From: Micromonospora echinofusca
GTDB lineage: Bacteria > Actinomycetota > Actinomycetes > Mycobacteriales > Micromonosporaceae
Reading direction: 5' to 3'
NCBI RefSeq assembly: GCF_900091445.1
Contig: NZ_LT607733.1
Coordinates: forward strand, 1,071,501 to 1,135,500
Length of the DNA stretch: 64,000 nt
Position numbers and translations under genes: made by a program. Within the stretch, counting starts at the first letter, position 1, and every line of letters begins with the position of its first letter. A model generated the notes under the pieces. That model had not been told where the DNA came from. It made no database searches and worked only from the letters and a program-made list of their open reading frames with translations. Shown here piece by piece: positions 1-7,868 of this stretch.

Positions 1-177
1 CTGCGCGACCCGGTGCTGTGGCTGCTCGGCGCGGCGATGTGCGTCGTCGCGCTGGCCGGGCTGGTCAGCGCGCTCGCCACGGCGGTGTCGGCGGGGCTCG
101 TGGTGGGCACGGGCGCCGGCCTGCTGCTGCTCGCCTACGCGGTGCTGGTGCTGCTGCGCGCGGCCCGGCAGCCCTGA
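1..177 (+). CDS. C-terminal end of an integral membrane protein (partial)
   Basis: The frame is open from the first base and stops at TGA 175-177, so only the last 58 residues are present. They form two hydrophobic helices (about residues 6-27 and 30-53) and a short basic tail, which indicates the C-terminal end of a membrane protein. It lies 48 bases upstream of two ABC-2 permeases on the same strand and may belong to their operon. No diagnostic motif is visible, so the family cannot be named. Confidence 0.55.
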   Translation: MRDPVLWLLGAAMCVVALAGLVSALATAVSAGLVVGTGAGLLLLAYAVLVLLRAARQP

Positions 178-225
178 CGGGGCGACGGAGTCGCCGGCCT
201 GTCGTACCCGCGAGGTAGGAAGGCC

Positions 226-1065
226 GTGGTGGACGCGGAGCGAGACGGGGGTGGTCGCGTGAGCGTGGCGCAGTCGGCGCGGGAACGGGCGCGCCCGAGG
301 TTGCCGCGGGTGCCGGCGCTGGCGGTGCTGGCGCACCATCTCGTCGGCTACCGGCGCACCTGGCGGGCCGGGCTGTTCTCGTCGTTCCTGCTACCGGTGC
401 TGACCGTCCTCGGCTTCGGCGTCGGCGTCGGCGCCTACGTCGACCAGGGCATCGACAGGGTGAGCTACCTCGACTGGATCGTGCCCGGCCTGATCGCGTC
501 GACGGCGTTGCAGACGGCCGTCAACGAGTCGACGTGGCCCGTGTTCGGCAACTTCCAGTGGGTCAAGACCTACTTCGCGCAGAGCGCGGCGCCGCTGCGG
601 GTGGGCGACATCCTCGGCGGGCACCTGGCCTTCGTGGTGTTCCGGGTGGTCACCACCGTCGCGGCGTTCCTGCTGGTGACGGCCCTGCTCGGGGCGCTGC
701 GCTCGCCGTGGGCGCTCGTCGCGCTGCCGGTGACGGCGCTGCTCGGGCTGGCGGTCGCCGCGCCGACCTTCGCGTACGCGTCGGTGATCTCCGTCGACAG
801 TTGGCTCGCGATGCTGCTCCGCTTCGCGGTGATCCCGATGACGCTCTTCGCCGGCGTGTTCTTCCCCGTCGAGTCGCTGCCCCTGGCGCTGCGCTGGTTG
901 GCGTACGCGACTCCGCTCTGGCACGGCGTCGACCTGTGCCGGGCGGCGGCGCTCGGCGTCGCCCCGCAGTGGTCGGTCGTCGGCCACCTGCTCTACCTCG
1001 CGGCCTGGGCGGTCGGCGGCTGGCTGCTGGCCCGGCACGCGTTCCGTCGCAGGCTGGTCGTCTAG
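226..1065 (+). CDS. ABC-2 type transporter permease
   Basis: This 279-residue protein begins with a basic N-terminal tail and then has about six hydrophobic segments, in the pattern of ABC-2 (DrrB/NodJ-like) export permeases. Typical features are LSSFLLPVLTVLGFGVGVG-like first helix material near residue 52, the extracytoplasmic loop before PGLIASTALQTA, and FAGVFFPVESLPLALRW near residue 207. That last segment is the conserved 'F(S/A)G.FFP...LP' signature of ABC-2 permeases. The GTG start at 226 follows a purine-rich AGGTAGGAAGG. The next gene begins about 10 bases downstream and encodes a second permease of the same family, so the pair probably forms a heterodimeric export channel. The partner ATPase is not in the window and is expected upstream. 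The substrate is unknown. Confidence 0.85.
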   Translation: MVDAERDGGGRVSVAQSARERARPRLPRVPALAVLAHHLVGYRRTWRAGLFSSFLLPVLTVLGFGVGVGAYVDQGIDRVSYLDWIVPGLIASTALQTAVNESTWPVFGNFQWVKTYFAQSAAPLRVGDILGGHLAFVVFRVVTTVAAFLLVTALLGALRSPWALVALPVTALLGLAVAAPTFAYASVISVDSWLAMLLRFAVIPMTLFAGVFFPVESLPLALRWLAYATPLWHGVDLCRAAALGVAPQWSVVGHLLYLAAWAVGGWLLARHAFRRRLVV

Positions 1066-1075
1066 GAGGGTGGCA

Positions 1076-1885
1076 GTGGTCGGTCTCGTCCTGCCCAGGC
1101 TGGTCGCCGTCTCCGCCGCGTCCCGCCGCTCGGTCTCCGTGGCCGAGCGCAACGTCGCGGCCCTGAAGGCCGTCTACTGGCTGCTGCTCGTCTCCGGGTT
1201 CGTGGAGCCGCTGCTCTACCTGCTCTCCATCGGTGTCGGGGTCGGCAGGCTGGTCGGCGACCTCACCCTGCCGGGCGGCGAGGTCGTCACCTACGCGGCG
1301 TTCGTCGCGCCGGCCATGCTCGCGTCGTCGGCCATGTCCGGCGCGCTGTCGGAGACGACCTTCAACTTCTTCGGCAAGATGAAGCAGATGAAGCTGTACG
1401 ACGGGGTGATCGCCACCCCGGTGCAGCCGTTCGAGATCGCGCTGGGGGAGCTGCTCTGGGCGATGCTGCGCGGCAGCGCATACTCGGCCGCCTTCCTGGT
1501 GGTGATGGTGGTGATGGACCTGACCACCGCCGCTCGGGCGCTGGTCGCCTTCCCGGCGGCCGTGCTGGTCGGCTTCGCGTTCGGCGCGCTGGGCATGGCG
1601 ATCACCACCTTCATGCGCAGCTGGCACGACTTCGACCTGATGTCGGCGGCCCAGTTCACCCTCTTCCTCTTCTCCGGCACGTTCGTCCCCGCCGAGTCCT
1701 ACCCGGCCGCGCTGCGCTGGGCGGTCGAGGTGACGCCGCTCTACCGCGCGGTGCACCTGATCCGCGGCGTCTCGGTGGGCGCGGCCGGCTGGGAGTGGGT
1801 GCTCGACGTACTCTACCTGCTCGTGGCGGTGGCCCTCGGGCTGCTGATCGCCTCGCGGCGGATGGGCAGGTTGCTCTACGGCTAG
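1076..1885 (+). CDS. ABC-2 type transporter permease, second subunit
   Basis: This protein of about 269 residues belongs to the same family as the preceding gene. It has six hydrophobic helices, and LFLFSGTFVPAESYPAALRW near residue 200 matches the 'FSGTF.P...LP' signature of drug/polysaccharide-type ABC-2 permeases. An in-frame GTG at 1070 would abut the AGGAGG at 1064-1069, so GTG 1076, with a 6-base gap to that Shine-Dalgarno, is the better start. It sits directly behind the first permease and is probably co-translated with it as the other half of the channel. It is an export-type transporter by family; the substrate cannot be inferred. Confidence 0.85.
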   Translation: MVGLVLPRLVAVSAASRRSVSVAERNVAALKAVYWLLLVSGFVEPLLYLLSIGVGVGRLVGDLTLPGGEVVTYAAFVAPAMLASSAMSGALSETTFNFFGKMKQMKLYDGVIATPVQPFEIALGELLWAMLRGSAYSAAFLVVMVVMDLTTAARALVAFPAAVLVGFAFGALGMAITTFMRSWHDFDLMSAAQFTLFLFSGTFVPAESYPAALRWAVEVTPLYRAVHLIRGVSVGAAGWEWVLDVLYLLVAVALGLLIASRRMGRLLYG

Positions 1886-1948
1886 GGGTTAACGGCGGCG
1901 GCTGCCTGGGCATGTCGAGGGGACTGACGCCGAGCACGAGGAGGGGCG

Positions 1949-3064
1949 ATGGCCTCCGACGAGTCTTCCGCCCGCAGCGGGCGCGACCGCGACGATTCCG
2001 GGGCGGTGGCCGCCGGCCGGATGGCCGACCGCCGGACGGGCCACCCCGACCGGGGGTCCGACGCGCGTACCGAGCGAGACCGCCCGGGGCGCGGCCCGGT
2101 CGGGCCCGACGAGGGTCCCGACAGCCCGGCCGAGCTGCCGGGCGCCGGGTGGAAGGCCGCGCTGCGTCGCACCGCACGGGAGTTCCAGGACGACAGTCTG
2201 ACCGACTGGGCGGCGGCCCTGACGTACTACGGCGTACTCTCCATCTTCCCCGGCCTGTTGGTGCTGGTGTCGATCCTCGGCCTGCTCGGTCCGCGGGCGA
2301 CGCAGGGCGTCAAGGACACCGTCAACCAGGCGGTCCCGCAGGGCGAGATCCGGCAGATCGTCGAGGGGGCGATCGACCAGGCGCAGCAGAGCGGCGGTTT
2401 CGCCGGTTTCGCCGCGATCCTGGGTCTGCTGGCCGCCTTCTGGTCGGCGTCGGGTTACGTCGCCGCGTTCATGCGCGCCTCCAACACCATCTACGACGTG
2501 CCGGAGGGGCGCCCGATCTGGAAGACCCTGCCGATCCGCGTCGGGGTGACCGCGGTGATCGGTGTGATGCTGCTGGCCAGCGCCGTGATCGTGGTCTTCA
2601 CCGGCGGCCTCGCCGAGCAGGTGGGGGAGGCGATCGGGCTGGGCTCGACGGCGGTGACCGTGTGGAACATCGCCAAGTGGCCGGTGCTGCTGCTCCTGGT
2701 GAGCCTGATGTTCGCGATCCTCTACTGGGCGTCGCCGAACGCGCGACACGGTGGCTTCCGCTGGGTCAGCCCCGGTGGCGTACTGGCCGTGGTGATCTGG
2801 CTGGTGATCTCGGGCCTGTTCGCGCTCTACGTCAGCAACTTCGGCTCGTACAACAAGACGTACGGGGCGCTCGCCGGTGTGATCATCTTCCTGATCTGGC
2901 TGTGGCTGAGCAACATCGCGATCCTGCTCGGCGCGGAGTTCGACGCCGAGTTGGAGCGCAGCCGCGCCATCGAGGCGGGCCACTCGCCGGAGAAGGAGCC
3001 GTACGTCGAGCTGCGCGACGACCGCAAGCTCAAGAAGAAGCGCAACGCCGCCAACCGCAGCTGA
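1949..3064 (+). CDS. YihY/virulence factor BrkB family membrane protein
   Basis: This 371-residue protein has a long, charged, low-complexity N-terminus (about residues 1-70) followed by six hydrophobic helices. ALTYYGVLSIFPGLLVLVSI near residue 90 is the hallmark first helix of the YihY/BrkB family. Later segments such as YASN.FGSYNKTYGALAGVI (near residue 295) and LLGAEFDAELER also fit. The C-terminus is strongly basic (KLKKKR) and presumably cytoplasmic. The ATG at 1949 follows GAGGAGGGGCG. The family was once annotated as ribonuclease BN, which is no longer accepted; its members are integral membrane proteins of uncertain function. It appears monocistronic here, 63 bases after the ABC-2 permeases. 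Confidence 0.9.
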   Translation: MASDESSARSGRDRDDSGAVAAGRMADRRTGHPDRGSDARTERDRPGRGPVGPDEGPDSPAELPGAGWKAALRRTAREFQDDSLTDWAAALTYYGVLSIFPGLLVLVSILGLLGPRATQGVKDTVNQAVPQGEIRQIVEGAIDQAQQSGGFAGFAAILGLLAAFWSASGYVAAFMRASNTIYDVPEGRPIWKTLPIRVGVTAVIGVMLLASAVIVVFTGGLAEQVGEAIGLGSTAVTVWNIAKWPVLLLLVSLMFAILYWASPNARHGGFRWVSPGGVLAVVIWLVISGLFALYVSNFGSYNKTYGALAGVIIFLIWLWLSNIAILLGAEFDAELERSRAIEAGHSPEKEPYVELRDDRKLKKKRNAANRS

Positions 3065-3151
3065 CCCTCCGCCCGCAACCGCAACTGCACCCGTCTTCCC
3101 GCCGCCCCGCCACCAGTCCGGTGCCGGGGCGGTGGCACGTCCCGCGCCGGC

Positions 3152-3243
3152 GCGCACGTGTCCGCCCGCCCGCCTCTTGGGCGCACGTGTCCGCCCGCCC
3201 GCCTCTTGGACGCGCCCGCCTCTTGGACGCGCCCGCCTCTTGG
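3152..3243. repeat. Two nested short tandem repeats in an intergenic spacer
   Basis: Two exact 29-bp units (3152-3180 and 3181-3209) are followed by two exact 17-bp units (3210-3226 and 3227-3243). The 17-bp unit shares its last 15 bases (GCGCCCGCCTCTTGG, with one change) with the end of the 29-bp unit. The array lies in the 522-base gap after the YihY gene. No coding function is seen. It looks like a slippage-generated minisatellite rather than a CRISPR, because there are no spacers. Confidence 0.8.
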
Positions 3244-3276
3244 CGCGTGCCGCCTGCCTCCGCAGGGGTGAGCGCC

Positions 3277-3341
3277 CCGGTGATCAGGACGTGGTGGACG
3301 TCATCCGCCGGCTTTGAGGTACATGGCGTCCTGATCACCGG
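3277..3341. repeat. 15-bp perfect inverted repeat with 35-base loop
   Basis: CCGGTGATCAGGACG at 3277-3291 is the exact reverse complement of CGTCCTGATCACCGG at 3327-3341. The structure lies between the YihY gene and the ROK promoter. It could act as a factor-independent terminator in either direction without a T-tract, as is common in actinomycetes, or be a remnant of a small mobile element. The sequence does not decide between these. Confidence 0.6.
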
Positions 3342-3459
3342 CGGCTGGGAACGCGGTAGCGCAGCGGCTGGGCTGCGGCAGCACCCTCGGCCGGGTCTCG
3401 GCGTTCGTGGATCGCCTCGTGGTGCGCGGTGGGGGCCGCTTTTCTTGATCCACCCGAAG

Positions 3460-3535
3460 CTTTTGCTCGTAGGGACAAAAGTTCGCGCCAAATCGGCCGA
3501 AGCTCTGGACACGTGACACGGAACACTCCTACTGT
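3460..3535 (+). promoter_or_regulatory. Promoter and putative ROK operator upstream of the sugar operon
   Basis: An inverted repeat, CTTTTG (3460-3465) and CAAAAG (3476-3481), is followed by a block that also occurs upstream of the secreted dehydrogenase at 13388. The shared part runs AAAGTT, GCC, ATCGGC, GAAG and TGGACA with the same spacing. TGGACA (3506-3511) and TACTGT (3530-3535), 18 bases apart, fit a vegetative-type -35/-10 pair. Its place just before a ROK regulator gene suggests autoregulation. The promoter and operator assignments are inferred from sequence only. Confidence 0.5.
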
Positions 3536-3586
3536 GTCGGGCACGACACCTCGGCAGTACGTCGATGTGCACGAGCCCGCGAAGAG

Positions 3587-4774
3587 GTGAGTCCGGTGCG
3601 GACGGTCGACCCCCTGCACGTACGGCTGCTGCGCCTGCTCCGTGACGAGGGTGCGGTGTCCCGGGCCGAGCTGGGCGACCGGCTTCAGATGCCCCGTCCC
3701 CGGTTGCTGGCGGAGCTGGAACGGCTCGTCGGCCTCGGCTACGTGGCCGAGGCGGGGCTGGCTGCCTCCCGGGGCGGCCGCCGCTCCACCCTCGTCGAGC
3801 TGAGCCCGCGCCTGCGCTTCGCCGCCGTCGACCTCGGCGCCAGCTCCATCGACGTCGAGGTGGTCAACGGTCGGCTGGAGCCGGTCGCCGCGTACGCCGA
3901 GGCGGCCGACATCCGCACCGGCCCGAAGGTGATCCTCCAGCGGGTCAACGAGCTGCTGCACAAGGCCCGGGTGGACGGCGCCTACGAGCGGCTCGACGCC
4001 GTCGGCATCGGCGTGCCCGGCCCGGTCAGCTTCCGCGACGGCGTGCCGGTCTCCCCGCCGATCATGCCGGGGTGGGACCGGTTCCCGGTGCGCGAGCTGC
4101 TCACCCGTGAGCACGGCTGCCCGGCGGTCGTCGACAACGACGTCAACATCATGGCGATCGGGGAGCGGCACGGCGGGGTCGCGCACTCCGTGGACGACTT
4201 CCTCTTCGTGAAGATCGGCACCGGAATAGGGTGCGGGATCTACCTCAGCGGCGAGGTCTACCGGGGCACCGACGGCTGTGCCGGCGACATCGGCCACATC
4301 CAGGTCGACGCGCACGGCCCGATGTGCTCCTGCGGCAACGTCGGCTGCCTCGAAGCGCTGTTCAGCGGGGCCGCGCTGGCCAAGGACGCGACCGCCGCCG
4401 CGCGCAGCGGCGCCTCGCCCGCGCTGGCCGAACGGCTGGCCGCGCGCGGCGCGGTGACCGCCCTGGACGTCGCCGGGGGTGCGATCGAGGGGGACGTGAC
4501 CTGCATCCGGCTGATCCGCGACGGGGGTCGGCGGGTCGGTGGGGTCCTGGCCGGGCTGGTCAGCTTCACCAACCCGTCGATGATCGTGATCGGTGGCGGG
4601 CTCGCCCAGCTCGGGCACATCCTCCTCGCCGAGATCCGCAGCGTGGTCTACCGCCGGTCGCTGCCGCTGGCCACCGGCAACCTGCCCGTCGTGCTGTCCG
4701 AACTCGGCCCACGCGCCGGCGTGGCCGGCGCGGCCGTGCTCGCCAGCGACGTCGCCTTCGGGGAGGCATCGTGA
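3587..4774 (+). CDS. ROK family transcriptional regulator
   Basis: This 395-residue protein has an N-terminal winged helix (about residues 5-65, LRDEGAVSRAELGDRLQMPR) and a C-terminal ROK sugar-kinase-like domain. The ROK zinc motif CSCGNVGCLEALFSG is visible near residue 247, the phosphate-loop-like VKIGTGIGCGIYL near residue 208, and the sugar-site acid in VVDNDVNIMA near residue 180. This is the NagC/Mlc/XylR-type architecture, in which a sugar or sugar phosphate relieves DNA binding. GTG 3587 follows GAAGAG; GTG 3596 is an alternative start. The gene heads a sugar-import operon and its stop overlaps the first micro-ORF repeat as GTGA. It is the likely local regulator of the importer and of the secreted enzymes at 13.4-18.4 kb. 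Confidence 0.9.
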   Translation: MSPVRTVDPLHVRLLRLLRDEGAVSRAELGDRLQMPRPRLLAELERLVGLGYVAEAGLAASRGGRRSTLVELSPRLRFAAVDLGASSIDVEVVNGRLEPVAAYAEAADIRTGPKVILQRVNELLHKARVDGAYERLDAVGIGVPGPVSFRDGVPVSPPIMPGWDRFPVRELLTREHGCPAVVDNDVNIMAIGERHGGVAHSVDDFLFVKIGTGIGCGIYLSGEVYRGTDGCAGDIGHIQVDAHGPMCSCGNVGCLEALFSGAALAKDATAAARSGASPALAERLAARGAVTALDVAGGAIEGDVTCIRLIRDGGRRVGGVLAGLVSFTNPSMIVIGGGLAQLGHILLAEIRSVVYRRSLPLATGNLPVVLSELGPRAGVAGAAVLASDVAFGEAS

Positions 4775-4951
4775 GCGCGAGGAGTGAGCCGGGTCTGCGA
4801 GCCCCGCAGTCGCGAACGAAGGTGGCGCTGTGAGCGCGAGGAGTGAGCCGGGTCTGCGAGCCCCGCAGTCGCGAACGAAGGTGGCGCTGTGAGCGCGAGG
4901 AGTGAGCCGGGTCTGCGAGCCCCGCAGTCGCGACCGGAGAAGGTGTCGTGA
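4771..4951 (+). repeat. Tandem 59-bp repeats, each a GTGA-overlapping 20-codon micro-ORF
   Basis: Three copies start at 4771, 4830 and 4889; the first two are identical and the third diverges in its last 20 bases. Each copy can be read as a GTG-started ORF of 20 codons (MSARSEPGLRAPQSR then TKVAL or PEKVS). Each ORF's TGA overlaps the next GTG as GTGA, giving ORFs at 4771-4833, 4830-4892 and 4889-4951. The first start overlaps the ROK stop, and the last stop overlaps a GTG that opens the ABC ATPase frame at 4948. Each unit carries an internal GGAG. The chain would keep ribosomes moving from the ROK gene into the importer genes. Whether the peptides have any function is unknown. Confidence 0.75.
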
Positions 4952-6582
4952 CCGAGCGCGAGGAGGAGACCGTGGCCCGAACCGAGGAGACGCCCGCCGC
5001 CGGGCCGGCGCCGCTCGCCCCCGCCGACGCCCCGCTGGTCGAGGCGCCCGCCGACGCCGTCGCGGGCGAGGTGGTGCTGCGCCTCACCGACGTGGTCAAG
5101 ACCTTCCCGGGCGTACGCGCCCTGGACGGGGTGCAGCTGGAGGTGCGCGCCGGCGAGGTGCACTGCCTGCTCGGTCAGAACGGCGCCGGCAAGTCCACCC
5201 TGATCAAGGTGCTGGCCGGGGTGCACCGGCCCGACTCGGGGCTCGTCGAATGGCGGGGCAGCCCGGTCACCTTCGCCAACCCGCAGGCCGCCATGCGCGC
5301 CGGCATCGCCACGATCTACCAGGAACTCGACCTGGTCGAGGACCTCTCGGTGGCGGAGAACGCCTTCCTCGGCCACGAGCCGCGCCGGCTCGGCTTCGTC
5401 CGGCGGGGCACCATGGCCCGGCGTACCCGGCAGATCCTCGGTCGGCTCGGCCACGCCGAGATCCCGCCCGGGCGGATGGTGCGCGCGCTGCCCGCCGCCG
5501 GCAAGCAGATCGTCAGCATGGCCCGCGCGCTCTCCCACGAGGCCCGGCTGATCATCATGGACGAGCCGAGCGCCGTGCTGGCCCACGACGAGGTGGGCAA
5601 CCTGTTCCGGATCATCCGGGAGCTGACCGCGCAGGGCATCGCCGTCATCTACATCTCGCACCGGCTGGAGGAGATCCGCGAGATCGGCGACCGGGTCACC
5701 GTACTCAAGGACGGCCGGACCACCGCGGCGAACCTGCCGGCCCGCGACACCCCGACCCGCGACCTGGTCAGCCGGATGACGGGCCGCACCATCGAGTACG
5801 TCTTCCCGGACCGCCCGGCCGGCGCGGCCGACGGCGCGCAGCTGCTCACGGTCGAAGGGCTGACCCGGGCCGGCGAGTTCGCCGACGTCTCGCTCGACGT
5901 CCGGGCCGGCGAGATCGTCGGCATCGCCGGGCTGGTCGGCTCGGGCCGTTCCGAGCTGCTGGAGACCATCTACGGCGCGCGCCGCGCCGAGGCCGGCTCG
6001 GTGCGGATGGCCGGCCGGGCGCTGCGCCCCGGCAGCGTCGGCGCGGCGGTGCGCTCCGGCATGGGGATGGCCCCCGAGGAACGCAAGAGCCAGGCGCTGC
6101 TGCTGGGCGAGCCGATCTACCGCAACGTGACCCTGGCGACCTTCGCCCGCTACGCCCGCGCCGGGTTCACCGACGCGGGGCGGGAACGGGCGGAGGCGGA
6201 CCGGATCGCCGAGAGCCTGGAGCTGCGCCCCCGCGACGTACGCCGGCCGGTGCGCACCCTCTCGGGCGGCAACCAGCAGAAGGTGGTGGTCGGCCGCTGG
6301 CTGCTCGGCGACACCCGGCTGCTGCTGCTCGACGAGCCGACCCGGGGCGTCGACGTCGGCGCGCGGGCGGAGCTCTACCAGGTGATCCGGGGGCTGGCCG
6401 CGCGCGGCGTCGGGGTGCTGCTGGTCTCCAGCGAGGTCCCCGAGGTGCTCGGCCTGGCCGACCGGGTGCTGGTGATGCGGGAGGGGCGGGTCGTCCACGA
6501 GGCCCCGGCCCGCGAACTCGATGAGAACACCGTGCTCGACCTCGTCATGGCGGGGTCCCTGATGGAAGGCGCGCCGGCATGA
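4948..6582 (+). CDS. Sugar ABC transporter ATP-binding protein (RbsA/MglA type)
   Basis: This 544-residue protein carries two fused ABC domains, as in ribose/galactose importers. Domain 1 has Walker A LGQNGAGKSTLIK (near residue 75), a weak signature (LPAAGKQIVSMARAL) and Walker B LIIMDEPSAVL. Domain 2 has the degenerate Walker A GLVGSGRSELLE, the signature LSGGNQQKVVVGRWL and Walker B LLLLDEPTRGVDVGAR. This asymmetry is normal for the family. GTG 4948 overlaps the preceding micro-ORF, but GTG 4972, with AGGAGGAG six bases upstream, is an equally good or better start. The gene is coupled to the permease by an ATGA overlap. The product energises uptake with the permease and binding protein that follow. 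The sugar is unknown; linkage to oxidoreductase genes suggests an unusual sugar, polyol or oxidised glycoside. Confidence 0.93.
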   Translation: MTEREEETVARTEETPAAGPAPLAPADAPLVEAPADAVAGEVVLRLTDVVKTFPGVRALDGVQLEVRAGEVHCLLGQNGAGKSTLIKVLAGVHRPDSGLVEWRGSPVTFANPQAAMRAGIATIYQELDLVEDLSVAENAFLGHEPRRLGFVRRGTMARRTRQILGRLGHAEIPPGRMVRALPAAGKQIVSMARALSHEARLIIMDEPSAVLAHDEVGNLFRIIRELTAQGIAVIYISHRLEEIREIGDRVTVLKDGRTTAANLPARDTPTRDLVSRMTGRTIEYVFPDRPAGAADGAQLLTVEGLTRAGEFADVSLDVRAGEIVGIAGLVGSGRSELLETIYGARRAEAGSVRMAGRALRPGSVGAAVRSGMGMAPEERKSQALLLGEPIYRNVTLATFARYARAGFTDAGRERAEADRIAESLELRPRDVRRPVRTLSGGNQQKVVVGRWLLGDTRLLLLDEPTRGVDVGARAELYQVIRGLAARGVGVLLVSSEVPEVLGLADRVLVMREGRVVHEAPARELDENTVLDLVMAGSLMEGAPA

Positions 6583-7703
6583 CCGAGGGTCCTACTCCCA
6601 CCGTGGCGCCGCAGCCGGCGGCACACCTGCCGGCGCAGTCGCCGCCGGTGCATCCCGCACAGACCGGGGCGGCCGGCGACAAGGTGGCGGCACCGGGCCG
6701 GATCTCCTGGTGGCGGGGCGACGGCGGCGAGGGCGCCCGCCGCAACCTCGGCCTGATCGGGGTGCTGGTCGTGCTCGTCGTGATCGGCGCCCTCACCCGC
6801 TCCGACCTGTACTCGAACCCGGACTGGGTGTGGGACAACGTCCTGAGCATCCTCAAGCTGGCGGCCGTGGTCGGCGTGGTCACCGTGGGCATGACCTTCG
6901 TGATCATCGGCGGGGGCATCGACCTCTCCGTCGGCGCGATCGTCGCGCTGGCCGGCGTCTGGTGCACCACGGTGGCCACCCAGAGCTACGGCGCCGGCGG
7001 CATGGTCTTCAGCGCGCTCACCGTCGGGCTGGCGGTCGGCCTGGTCAACGGGCTGCTCATCTCGTACGGCCGGCTGGTGCCGTTCATCGCCACGCTCGCC
7101 ATGCTGGTGGCCGCCCGGGGCCTGGCCGCCGAGATCTCCGACAAGCAGACCCAGGTGTCGGAGAACGGCTTCATCAACGGGCTCGCCAGCAACAGCCTGC
7201 TCGGCATCCCGCTGCTGGTCTACATCCTCGCCGCCGTGGTGGCCGCCGGCTGGGTGCTGCTCAACCGCACCACCTTCGGCCGGCGTACGGTCGCCGTCGG
7301 CGGCAACCCGGAGGCCGCCCGGCTCGCCGGCATCAACGTCCGGCGGCACACCGTGCTGCTCTACGCGCTCTCCGGCCTCTGCTGCGGGATCGCCGCCATC
7401 ATGCTCACCGCCCAGGCCAACTCGGCGCAGGCGGCGATGGCGAACCTCTACGAGCTGGACGCGATCGCCGCCGCGATCATCGGCGGCACGCTGCTCAGCG
7501 GCGGGCGGGGCACCATCATCGGCTCCCTGCTCGGGGTGGTCATCTTCGCCACCATCACCAACCTCTTCGCCATCAACGGCCTCTCCACCGAGGCCCAGAA
7601 CATGGTCAAGGGCGGCATCATCGTCGCCGCCGTCCTGGTCCAGCAGGTCCAGTTCCGCAGCCTCACCCAGTTCCTGGGCCGCAACCGGCTCACCACCACC
7701 TGA
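6579..7703 (+). CDS. Sugar ABC transporter permease (RbsC/BPD_transp_2 type)
   Basis: This 374-residue protein has a Pro/Ala-rich cytoplasmic N-terminus of about 60 residues followed by roughly ten hydrophobic helices. VGMTFVIIGGGIDLSVGAIV (near residue 108) is the conserved RbsC-like segment that follows the second or third helix. GGNPEAARLAGINVRR near residue 236 is the cytoplasmic loop that contacts the ATPase. The gene starts with ATG inside an ATGA overlap with the ATPase stop, indicating translational coupling, and is followed after 165 bases by the binding-protein gene. It forms the membrane pore of the importer. RbsC family membership is clear; the substrate is not. Confidence 0.93.
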   Translation: MTEGPTPTVAPQPAAHLPAQSPPVHPAQTGAAGDKVAAPGRISWWRGDGGEGARRNLGLIGVLVVLVVIGALTRSDLYSNPDWVWDNVLSILKLAAVVGVVTVGMTFVIIGGGIDLSVGAIVALAGVWCTTVATQSYGAGGMVFSALTVGLAVGLVNGLLISYGRLVPFIATLAMLVAARGLAAEISDKQTQVSENGFINGLASNSLLGIPLLVYILAAVVAAGWVLLNRTTFGRRTVAVGGNPEAARLAGINVRRHTVLLYALSGLCCGIAAIMLTAQANSAQAAMANLYELDAIAAAIIGGTLLSGGRGTIIGSLLGVVIFATITNLFAINGLSTEAQNMVKGGIIVAAVLVQQVQFRSLTQFLGRNRLTTT

Positions 7704-7868
7704 CCCGCACCACAGCACACCGGGCCGCGTCGCACCGACCCGTACCCGAACCGCATCCGCACTCCGCGCGACATCCGGGCCACCCGAACGACGGTGGCCG
7801 GGCCCCGTACGCCCTCTTCCGTCCCGCACCGCGAGTTTCCTCCACCACCGTCAACCCAGGAGGTCGTC

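Noticed and set aside
391..1152. Antisense open frame over the first ABC-2 permease
   Set aside because: The permease frame has membrane helices and family signatures; the antisense frame is Arg/Gln/Glu-rich without any motif.
3152..3243. CRISPR-like array
   Set aside because: The units are directly abutting with no spacers, have two different lengths, and there are no cas genes.
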